This document shows positions 1 through 6,236 of a stretch of DNA of 43,169 bases, in pieces. The number at the start of each line of letters is the position of its first letter. Within the stretch, counting starts at the first letter, position 1. A program made the position numbers and the translations under genes. The DNA comes from JAKQHY01 sp034429475 (GTDB lineage Bacteria; Chloroflexota; Anaerolineae; B4-G1; SLSP01): NCBI GenBank assembly GCA_034429475.1, contig DAOUGD010000213.1, positions 1 to 43,169 of the forward strand. The letters are read 5' to 3'. Below the pieces are notes generated by a model. That model made no database searches. It had not been told where the DNA came from and saw only the letters and a program-made list of their open reading frames with translations.

Positions 1-41
1 CGGTGCGGCGCCTCAAGGTCGCGCGGCGTTTCGTCATTCAT
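1..41 (-). CDS. 5' end of a gene leaving the window
   Basis: Only the first 13 codons lie in the window (Met-Asn-Asp-Glu-Thr-Pro-Arg-Asp-Leu-Glu-Ala-Pro-His). The start is chosen because an AGGAGG box sits 9 bases upstream on the minus strand (about 51-56) and a promoter-like pair lies further up. A second ATG at 37 opens another frame but has a poorer ribosome-site distance of 13 bases. The product cannot be named from so few residues. Confidence 0.5.
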   Translation of the reverse strand, partial: MNDETPRDLEAPH

Positions 42-75
42 TGATATCATCCTCCTTTCATCAAGATTGGAATGA

Positions 76-104
76 ATGATACCCGATACCTGAGTTTAGA
101 ACAA
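76..104 (-). promoter_or_regulatory. Possible promoter of the truncated leftward gene
   Basis: On the minus strand TTGTTC (99-104) and TATCAT (76-81) are separated by exactly 17 bases, a sigma-70-like layout with a weak -35 and a good -10. It would give a leader of about 30 bases before the ATG at 41. I see no gene, clear terminator or repeat in the rest of 105-338, which separates this gene from the 3' end of the permease gene. Confidence 0.4.
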
Positions 105-338
105 CCGTGCTAATTTAACATTGTCGAGGTAGAATCCCTGTTGTTTCTTGCAGTGATACTGATGGTAGGTAGTGCTATGCTGGCCATAACAACGCGTTTT
201 TTTATTACGCGACTCTATCTTCACATTCTTAAATCTTATGTGAGTTCAAATCAAACGAAGGTTGATTGAAGGTGGATTTTATTGCAGAGTCCACAATGTG
301 AGCTAACTGTTCTCAATTGTTTGGACGTCCTATTTCTT

Positions 339-1652
339 CTATAACAGCCCCAACACCCGCGCCACACTGTCCCCCACGCCGGCCATATTGAGCGCGATGG
401 GCAGGAGCAGCACCCCCATCGCATTCATCCGGCGTGAACCCCACAGCACGGGAATCAGGCCGATGCCCGTGGCGACGGCGCAGACGGCCAAGCCGCCCGG
501 CCCCGTCATCCCCAGGACGACCAGCAGCAGAATCCCCAACGTGACCAGGCTGATCGTGCGGTAGCTGACCCGCCGCGTCAGCGCGATCACCAGCCGCGTG
601 AGTCCCAACGAGAGCAGGAACGTCACGACGCCCGCCAGCAGCACCGCCGCCGTCGCCCAATAATAGCGATCCGGCGTGTACGGGCTGTAGCGCGTGCTGA
701 TCATCCACGCCATCCCGCCGCGCGTCAGATGCAGGCCCGGCACGAAGTAGAGCAGGAATCCGCCGACGTAGTACACGATCTTCGACGCGCCCTGCGAGAT
801 GACGAAGGCGCGCTCATCGCGCTGCGCCGTCGCGTGCCCGGCCAGGAAGCCGCCGATGCCGCCTGTGACCACCGGGAAGAACGCCGCGAACAGCCCGCCC
901 AGCACGCCCGCCGCCGTCCCCTGGAAGATCGCACTCCACGGTGTGTCCACGTTCCTGCTGATGTGTTGCGGCGGCAGCTCCACGCGCGCCAGTAGGTTTT
1001 GGATGACCCACGGCACGGCGAACAACCCGACGAAGGCCGGCAGCAAATTCTGGTAGGCCACCTCCACCGGTACGAGCGAGCGATACATCATGATGAAGCC
1101 CAGCAGACCGGAAAGCAAGAACGTCGCCAACCCCGCCGTGAGCGACTTCCAGCCATCCCACCAGCGCGCCCACCCGGCCGGTTTCCGATCCGTCCCCTTC
1201 GGCCACTCCGAAAGCAGCATATAGGCGATGATCGTCCACAAAATCCATGTCATGTGCGGGCGCAAAATCTCGCGCACCACTGGCAGGACGCGGGAAGCGA
1301 CCGGTGTGAGCAGCAGCAGCGCCGCCAGCCCGCCCAATCCGCCGATGCCGGTGAGCACCACCGCCTCATAGCCGCGCCGTTGGAGCAGGTACTTCTGCCC
1401 TGGCAGGACGATGAACACCGTGCTATCGTCCGGCGCAGAGAGAAAAATGCTGGGGATGGTGTTGAGCATCGCGTACCCCGTGATCATCCCCAGGAATAAA
1501 AATGCCATTTCCTCCGGCGAAAGCCAGGCGGACAGGGTGGGGCTGAGCAGCAAAATGAACCCCGCGACATTGTAGATGTGCAGTGCCGGAATCAGCGCCA
1601 GCGCCGACGCTGCCACCGCGCCGACTAACGCCCAGAGTAGTAATTCAAGCAT
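339..1652 (-). CDS. TctA-family (DUF112-like) membrane permease
   Basis: A 437-residue, very hydrophobic protein with about ten or more predicted membrane helices. It resembles the large membrane subunit of tripartite tricarboxylate transporters (TctA, COG1784 type), especially the stand-alone kind known from archaea: the N-terminal half has the glycine/proline-rich 'GMITGYAMLNTIPSIFLSAP' stretch, and a related glycine-rich segment 'PVVTGGIGGFLAGHA' follows near residue 265, fitting a repeated two-half architecture. A GGAG box 7 bases before the ATG supports the start. No TctB (small membrane subunit) or TctC (periplasmic binding protein) gene is adjacent, so the substrate is unknown and a carboxylate cargo is only a family-based guess. 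It is the last gene of a leftward operon with the OB-fold and GNAT genes. Confidence 0.8.
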   Translation of the reverse strand: MLELLLWALVGAVAASALALIPALHIYNVAGFILLLSPTLSAWLSPEEMAFLFLGMITGYAMLNTIPSIFLSAPDDSTVFIVLPGQKYLLQRRGYEAVVLTGIGGLGGLAALLLLTPVASRVLPVVREILRPHMTWILWTIIAYMLLSEWPKGTDRKPAGWARWWDGWKSLTAGLATFLLSGLLGFIMMYRSLVPVEVAYQNLLPAFVGLFAVPWVIQNLLARVELPPQHISRNVDTPWSAIFQGTAAGVLGGLFAAFFPVVTGGIGGFLAGHATAQRDERAFVISQGASKIVYYVGGFLLYFVPGLHLTRGGMAWMISTRYSPYTPDRYYWATAAVLLAGVVTFLLSLGLTRLVIALTRRVSYRTISLVTLGILLLVVLGMTGPGGLAVCAVATGIGLIPVLWGSRRMNAMGVLLLPIALNMAGVGDSVARVLGLL

Positions 1653-1667
1653 ACTTCACTCCTTCAG

Positions 1668-1722
1668 GCAGGATGCAAGAGGCAAGAGGCAAGAACGAGC
1701 ATCCTGCATCTTGCATCTTGCG
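1668..1722. repeat. Heptamer repeats inside an inverted repeat
   Basis: Three tandem GCAAGAG-type heptamers (1675-1695) face two GCATCTT heptamers (1706-1719), and a perfect 9-bp inverted pair GCAGGATGC/GCATCCTGC (1668-1676 and 1699-1707) frames the middle. The whole fills the gap between the OB-fold gene and the permease gene and could fold as an RNA hairpin that separates their expression. It could also be one copy of a dispersed intergenic repeat. Confidence 0.6.
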
Positions 1723-3129
1723 TCATTCGCTCACGCGCCAATCTAACACCGAGCGCGGAATCAGCTCTAATTCGCCCCGGTATTCCTCGACGACGCCGAC
1801 GACTTCGACTTGCTGCCCGGAGGCGGGACGCTGCGGCAGGGTGGTGACGAGGTTGTTCCACAGCAACACCGTGATTTTGCCCGTGCCGTCGTTCAGCAGC
1901 ACTTTGACGCCGGCTGAGAAGCCCTCCGGCTCGCCGAGGACGCCGCGCAGCCGCACCACGCGCCCGGCGTCGGTGGGACGCAACGCCCCCACCTCCAGCC
2001 ACGCAATCTCCGGCGCGGGGGTCTCAATGCGGATGTCGCGCGCGCTTTCCGGCACGATTTCGAGTTCATCCTGGTAAACGCTCACCTCGCCTTGCACCAC
2101 GATGTCCGCGCCCACATCCAACGTCGTCGGCGACTCCAGCGCGCCGTAGACGCTGTCCCACAGCAACACGACTACCTGCGCCTGCCCGTCGTCCAGCGTC
2201 GCCTTCACCCCGCCGTTGAAGCCTTCCAGCCGCACCACGCGCCCCTGCACCTCGACCAGCATCCCGGCATCGCTTGCCGTCAGCGTATTTAATGCGCGCG
2301 CCGCCGCCGCCACGACCACCGGCTTCGGCCCCACCTGGATGTCGGCCACATCCGCCGGGACAATCTGCGGCGTGTCCTTGTACAGACTGACCGCGCCGGC
2401 GACGGTGATGCCCTGGCCTTCCGCGATCTCCGGCAGTGCTCCGGTGAGCGTGGTGATGACCTCGCTGACCGCGATCACGACCTCGCCGGTGTCGTCGCGC
2501 AGGGTGACGAGCGTCATGCCGGGGTAGGGAACTAAGACTCGGCGGACTTCGCCGGCCAGCCGCACGCGCAGCCCTTCGTCCAGCACCGTCAGTTCCCCCG
2601 CTTTCAGGTTGAACGGCGCCGGGCGAGTCAGCGCGAGGTGTTCTGGCACGTTGAGGGTGAGTGCGACGTAATCCTCGCGGATGCGCAGCGTCCCGGCAAC
2701 GGTGACTTCGTCGCCCAACGCCGGGATTTTGCCCGCCGCCAGCAGGCTCTCGGTCACGTCCCGGTAGGCCGAGACGCGCACTTCGCCGGTGCCGTCCTCC
2801 ACCCAGAACACCAGGTAGCCGCCGACCGGGTCGTAGCTGAGGCTGCGCGCGACGTGGCCGGTGATCTTCACGTAGGCCATGTTCAGCGTCCCGCCCGCGT
2901 CGGCGGCGGTGACGGCGGGAATTTCGGCGGTGCGGGCGATCCCCCACAGCGCCAGCAGCCCGACGGTCGCCAGGAGGAGCGCCGCAATTTTGACGACGTT
3001 TATCGGGATGCGTCCTTGCTGCTTCGCGCCGCAGTACGGGCACGTCGCGTACGGGCCGACAAAGCGCCCGCAACTGGGGCAATGTGCCTCAGCGGGGGCG
3101 ACGGGGGAAGTTGAGGTTTTTTCGTTCAT
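1723..3129 (-). CDS. Membrane-anchored zinc-ribbon protein with about four OB-fold repeats
   Basis: Product of 468 residues. The N-terminus has a zinc-ribbon pair (Cys17-x2-Cys20 and Cys30-x2-Cys33), followed by one membrane helix at about 44-65. The remainder is four related segments of about 90 residues, each beginning with a 'V-x-L-x-G-x-V' strand, with a central 'DDGTGxVxVxxW' or similar strand pair and ending in 'Y-x-x-x-x-x-I-V-P-x-x-x-x-D-I': the pattern of tandem OB-folds (COG4085/YhcR-OB-like). If the ribbon is cytoplasmic, the OB repeats would lie outside the membrane. Ligand unknown; nucleic-acid, sugar or protein binding are all possible. An alternative start at 3153 overlaps the upstream GNAT gene; the start at 3129 leaves an 8-base gap, and both have a GAG five bases upstream, so the choice is uncertain. 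Confidence 0.75.
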   Translation of the reverse strand: MNEKTSTSPVAPAEAHCPSCGRFVGPYATCPYCGAKQQGRIPINVVKIAALLLATVGLLALWGIARTAEIPAVTAADAGGTLNMAYVKITGHVARSLSYDPVGGYLVFWVEDGTGEVRVSAYRDVTESLLAAGKIPALGDEVTVAGTLRIREDYVALTLNVPEHLALTRPAPFNLKAGELTVLDEGLRVRLAGEVRRVLVPYPGMTLVTLRDDTGEVVIAVSEVITTLTGALPEIAEGQGITVAGAVSLYKDTPQIVPADVADIQVGPKPVVVAAAARALNTLTASDAGMLVEVQGRVVRLEGFNGGVKATLDDGQAQVVVLLWDSVYGALESPTTLDVGADIVVQGEVSVYQDELEIVPESARDIRIETPAPEIAWLEVGALRPTDAGRVVRLRGVLGEPEGFSAGVKVLLNDGTGKITVLLWNNLVTTLPQRPASGQQVEVVGVVEEYRGELELIPRSVLDWRVSE

Positions 3130-3137
3130 GGGAACTC

Positions 3138-3998
3138 TCACTTTACTTGCCATTGCATCTCATATTGGCGCTGCCAGATGCGGTAATTCACATTGAGGAA
3201 GGCGGGCGCCAGTGGGTCGTCGGCGGAAACGTTGATGATGTAACTACCCAGGTCGGCGCGGGCGGCGTGGAGCGCCATGAGTAGAGCCTGCGCCACGGCG
3301 ATCCGCTGCGGATGGGTGGGGGCGACGGCCAGGTCGTAGATCGCGTAGTCGGTCTCCCCCATCTGATAGAGGACGTATCCGACCAACCGGCGGGCTTCCC
3401 AATACCCCAAACCGTGGAGCGTCTCCAGACAGCCTCGCAGGGAGGGCAAGTCGCGCTGCCAGGGCGCGCGCACGTCGTGAAAGGTGCTGTAGTATTCTAA
3501 CAGGGTAGCGGGAGAGGTATAGTTGACTTGAGGGGGATAGGCGCCAGAGGCCAATTGTTCCGCGTCGGTGTTCAACACCAACAAATCCCGCACCCACTCA
3601 AATCCCAGGCTGCCGTAAAGCGCCGCCCCCGCCGTATTTTGGGTGAGTACTTCCAACCACAGCGTTTGTAGTCCACCGGTCTGCGCCGTTGCCTGGATGT
3701 GGCGCAGCAACTGACCGGCGATGCCCTGCCGCCGCCATTCTGGGCGAACGCCGACCCCGCTGACCCAGCCCTGGTCGGCGCGGATAGAAAGAAACGCTAC
3801 GCCGACGGGAGTGCGCCCGACCAGCGCCAGCACTGATTTCTGCAAATCAATGTCCTCTTCCCGGCACATCTCGATCAACCGTTGGGTGGTCATGTGTACC
3901 GGGATGTAATAATCGGCATAGGCCTGATTGAGCAGGCCTGCCAGATCGCCGATTGGCAGGGCGGTCGCCGCGCTGAGGGTGAGCGTTTTGTGAACCAT
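3138..3998 (-). CDS. GNAT-family N-acetyltransferase
   Basis: A 286-residue protein whose first half is a Gcn5-related acetyltransferase domain. The acetyl-CoA pyrophosphate-binding loop is visible as 'GVRPEWRRQGIAGQLLRHI' (around residues 82-100), followed by 'NTAGAALYGSLGFEWVRD', the usual end of the fold. The second half (about 150-286) lacks a clear acetyl-CoA loop but looks like a degenerate second GNAT-like domain. The acceptor is unknown; RimI-like protein acetylation or small-molecule acetylation are both open. It is the first gene of the leftward operon; the next gene starts 8 bases after its TGA. No Shine-Dalgarno box precedes the ATG, and the predicted transcription start falls almost on it. 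Confidence 0.85.
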   Translation of the reverse strand: MVHKTLTLSAATALPIGDLAGLLNQAYADYYIPVHMTTQRLIEMCREEDIDLQKSVLALVGRTPVGVAFLSIRADQGWVSGVGVRPEWRRQGIAGQLLRHIQATAQTGGLQTLWLEVLTQNTAGAALYGSLGFEWVRDLLVLNTDAEQLASGAYPPQVNYTSPATLLEYYSTFHDVRAPWQRDLPSLRGCLETLHGLGYWEARRLVGYVLYQMGETDYAIYDLAVAPTHPQRIAVAQALLMALHAARADLGSYIINVSADDPLAPAFLNVNYRIWQRQYEMQWQVK

Positions 3999-4006
3999 CG
4001 CGAGCT

Positions 4007-4035
4007 ATGATAGCATTGAGGAGGTAAAAAATCAA
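4007..4035 (-). promoter_or_regulatory. Sigma-70-type promoter of the GNAT operon, probably leaderless
   Basis: On the minus strand TTGATT (4030-4035), a 17-base spacer and TATCAT (4007-4012) form a good promoter. Only eight bases separate the -10 box from the ATG at 3998, so transcription should start at or beside the start codon, giving a leaderless message. This fits the absence of a ribosome-binding site. Confidence 0.7.
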
Positions 4036-4052
4036 TCCAACCGGCGCGTTTT

Positions 4053-4080
4053 TTGTGCATCTCTTAAACCGGGGTATAAT
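4053..4080 (+). promoter_or_regulatory. Promoter of the rightward GNAT-like gene
   Basis: A perfect TATAAT (4075-4080) with a weak -35 TTGTGC (4053-4058) 16 bases upstream. It is arranged back to back with the leftward operon promoter, so both units start within about 70 bases of each other and could share control. Confidence 0.65.
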
Positions 4081-4133
4081 GAAGCAAAGTTCTATTCCGA
4101 TTCCTAATTCACGTTCCCAGGGGAGGTGCGGTC

Positions 4134-4631
4134 ATGGCGGATAACGTCCAGGTGCGTAAGGCGCGACTCAAGGATGCGGAGGCCATCGCGGCGTTTGTCA
4201 ACCGTGCGCGGCCAGGCGTGGGCCTGACGCGGATGGAAGTGGCGGAACGCTTCAGCCAGGTGGGGTTCATGTTAGCTGAAGCTGACGGTCAGATCGTTGG
4301 CCTGATTGGCTTCCAGGTAGAGAACCTGGTCATCCGGGTAACGGATTTTCTGATTGCGCCGGGTATTGAGCGGGTCGCCATTGGCAAGGCTTTGTCATCC
4401 GCCATGGAAGAAGCGGGAAGCGTACTACAGGCTGAGGCGGCCATCCTCTTTCTGCCGCCTGATCCCAGCCCCGACCTGGTGGAATATTGGCGCCTGTTAG
4501 GTTATGAACGGCGTTCCACGGCGGACATGCTGCATCGCGCCTGGCGGGAGGCCGCGGCGGAATGGGACGCGCAACAGAACGAGGCTGTGGTGAAGCAGTT
4601 GCGCGATGAAGTGGCGCGTAAGCCTTTCTAA
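4134..4631 (+). CDS. Divergent GNAT-like acetyltransferase
   Basis: A 165-residue protein with the overall layout of a small GNAT: an N-terminal 'VRKARLKDAEAIAAFVNRA' helix, a strand pair 'MLAEADGQIVGLIGFQVENLVIRVTDFLIAP', and an acetyl-CoA-loop position reading 'GIERVAIGKALSSAMEEAG'. The usual Q/R-x-x-G-x-G/A loop is eroded, so catalytic activity is uncertain. The end 'YWRLLGYERRS' matches the usual 'FYxxxGF' strand of the family. The start has a strong GGGGAGGT box. It lies upstream of the small membrane protein and is divergent from the GNAT operon. Confidence 0.7.
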   Translation: MADNVQVRKARLKDAEAIAAFVNRARPGVGLTRMEVAERFSQVGFMLAEADGQIVGLIGFQVENLVIRVTDFLIAPGIERVAIGKALSSAMEEAGSVLQAEAAILFLPPDPSPDLVEYWRLLGYERRSTADMLHRAWREAAAEWDAQQNEAVVKQLRDEVARKPF

Positions 4632-4672
4632 CAGAGTGTTCAAGATTAAGTGAACAGGGAGAACAGAGTCGT

Positions 4673-4906
4673 ATGGAGAAGATCAAACAATTTGTGACGG
4701 CGCATCCTCAATTGACTTCGTGGATCGTGTTGGCGTTGGGCATGGTGATCATTCTGGTCTGGTCAGCGCGGGATGTGGGGCTGTTGGCCGGGCAATGGGT
4801 CGCCCTGATCGTTGCCACGATTGCCGTCGCCGGCCTGGCCGTCTGGATCATTGGCTGGGAGGATGAAGAGGAAGAAGAGGAAGCGCCGTCTCAACCGGAA
4901 GCTTGA
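4673..4906 (+). CDS. Small two-helix membrane protein with acidic tail
   Basis: A 77-residue protein with two predicted membrane helices (about 15-33 and 38-60) and a C-terminal tail containing a run of acidic residues ('EDEEEEEE'). I do not recognise a family. It starts 41 bases after the GNAT-like gene and is followed at once by an intrinsic terminator, so the two are probably co-transcribed. A short inverted repeat, TGTTCA/TGAACA (4637-4642 and 4651-4656), lies just upstream. The GGGAG box is 11 bases from the ATG, which is long but usable. Confidence 0.7.
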   Translation: MEKIKQFVTAHPQLTSWIVLALGMVIILVWSARDVGLLAGQWVALIVATIAVAGLAVWIIGWEDEEEEEEAPSQPEA

Positions 4907-4920
4907 TTGGATGATTTTTA

Positions 4921-4950
4921 ACACCCCTGGAATACCCAGGGGTGTTTTTT
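4921..4950 (+). terminator. Intrinsic terminator
   Basis: A perfect 10-bp stem ACACCCCTGG/CCAGGGGTGT with a 5-base loop, followed by a run of T residues. It ends the GNAT-like/membrane protein unit and isolates it from the LacI gene promoter. Confidence 0.92.
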
Positions 4951-4971
4951 GTTGTTTTTCTAAATTCCCTA

Positions 4972-5000
4972 TTGACATGCCCCGTAAAGTATGCTATAGT
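4972..5000 (+). promoter_or_regulatory. Promoter of the LacI-type regulator
   Basis: A consensus TTGACA (4972-4977), exactly 17 bases, then TATAGT (4995-5000). Predicted start of transcription is near 5007, directly before or inside the palindrome at 5011-5038, the classic position for repression by operator occupancy. Confidence 0.85.
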
Positions 5001-5010
5001 TTAAGAGTTT

Positions 5011-5038
5011 CCGGTAACGATGCCGGTATTGTTACCGG
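5011..5038 (+). promoter_or_regulatory. Palindromic operator, probable autoregulation site
   Basis: A 28-bp inverted repeat CCGGTAAC...GTTACCGG with a CCGG centre; 12 of 14 base pairs match and the other two are G/T pairs. Three CCGG boxes recur every 12 bases. It overlaps the initially transcribed region of the LacI-type gene. Binding by that protein is inferred from position and symmetry. Confidence 0.75.
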
Positions 5039-5070
5039 GAATTGTTCAACTCACCCAAAGGTTGAAAGTG

Positions 5071-6081
5071 ATGAACCGCACTAAAACACCCCTGACCATT
5101 CGTGATGTCGCTAAAGCTGCCGGCGTCTCAGTTTCCACTGTGTCGCGGGTTTTGAATGACAAGGACGATGTTTCAACGGAAACGTACGAAAAAGTCCAAC
5201 ATGTGATTGCCGAACTTGGGTACAGTTCCAGCCTTGCCGCGACCAGTCTGCGCAGCCGGCGCACCAATGTTATTGGTGTTTTGGTGGTGGATATGGGCGA
5301 CCCTTTTAGTTTGGAACTTTTCAAGGGGATTGGCAGAGCTATCTACGGCACTGAATACGACGTCATCGCTTACAGCAGCGGCCGCATCGCCGCAGATACA
5401 CAATCGGGATGGGAGCGCCGGCATCTGTCCCGACTGGAGGGCAGTCTGACCGATGGCGTGCTGGTCGTGACCCCTACGACGGAAGATTTAACTTCGATTT
5501 CGCCGCTGGTTGCCATTGACCCCCACGAACACAACCTGTTTCCTGCCGTCATTTCGGCCAATCGCGAGGGCGCTATTGCGGTGATGGCGTATCTGATCGG
5601 GCTAGGGCATCGGCATATCGGCTTCATTGCCGGCCGGAAGGGATTGGTCAGTTCCAATCGCCGGCACCAGGGCTATGTCGAAGCGCTTCGGCAGGCTGGG
5701 CTGCCGGTGGATGAGGCGTTGATCCAACCGGGTGACTATACCCGCGAGACCGGTTTTAGCTGCGCCCAGCAATTGTTCGCCCTACCGGAACCACCCACCG
5801 CGATTTTTGCCTCAAATGACCAATCCGCGCTGGGGGTGATGGACGCCGCCCGTGAAGCCGGCCTGCGGATTCCTGACGATTTGTCGGTGGTCGGTTTCGA
5901 CAACATCCCGGAGGCCGTCGGATCGCAGCCGGGCCTCACCACGGTGGATCAAACCGTCAGTGAAATGGGATATGTGGCGACCCAGATGTTGATTAAGTTG
6001 ATGCATGGGGAACCCCCGGATCAACTGCTTTGCCGAATGCCGGTTCACTTGATTATCAGAGAGTCATGCCGCTCAATTTAA
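5071..6081 (+). CDS. LacI/GalR-family transcriptional regulator
   Basis: A 336-residue DNA-binding repressor. Residues 8-28 form the typical helix-turn-helix ('TIRDVAKAAGVSVSTVSRVL'), followed by the hinge segment 'SLAATSLRSRRTNVIGVLV' and a periplasmic-binding-like sensor domain with 'GLGHRHIGFIAG' and 'AIFASNDQSALGVMDAA', ending with 'DDLSVVGFDNIPEA...LTTVDQ'. The ATG at 5071 is preferred over an upstream in-frame ATG at 5020, because the latter lies within the operator and lacks a ribosome site; AAAGG lies 9 bases before 5071. The neighbouring ABC importer is the likely target, suggesting a sugar or glycoside effector, but the ligand cannot be read from sequence. Confidence 0.95.
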   Translation: MNRTKTPLTIRDVAKAAGVSVSTVSRVLNDKDDVSTETYEKVQHVIAELGYSSSLAATSLRSRRTNVIGVLVVDMGDPFSLELFKGIGRAIYGTEYDVIAYSSGRIAADTQSGWERRHLSRLEGSLTDGVLVVTPTTEDLTSISPLVAIDPHEHNLFPAVISANREGAIAVMAYLIGLGHRHIGFIAGRKGLVSSNRRHQGYVEALRQAGLPVDEALIQPGDYTRETGFSCAQQLFALPEPPTAIFASNDQSALGVMDAAREAGLRIPDDLSVVGFDNIPEAVGSQPGLTTVDQTVSEMGYVATQMLIKLMHGEPPDQLLCRMPVHLIIRESCRSI

Positions 6082-6236
6082 TAGCGGTTTGTGAAAATTA
6101 TTTTTCTTTGTTGCGTTCGGTAATGATCCCCACGCTATGGTAAGGAGGAATTCTATAAGCTATATATCAAAACTATTCACCCCACACTCAGATTAGTAAA
6201 GTATTCAGTTTCAACTAAACATGTCTGGAGGAAAAA

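Noticed and set aside
183..225. CGCG...CGCG pair around a T-run near 190-216 as a terminator
   Set aside because: Only four base pairs with the T-run in the loop; not a usable terminator structure.
313..708. 131-codon reverse frame antisense/overlapping the permease gene region
   Set aside because: Alternate frame of the TctA-type gene with arginine/glycine-rich, low-complexity translation and no family match.
2066..3082. 338-codon reverse frame inside the OB-fold gene
   Set aside because: Shadow frame with compositional bias (Arg/Gly/Ala) typical of off-frame translation of a GC-rich gene.
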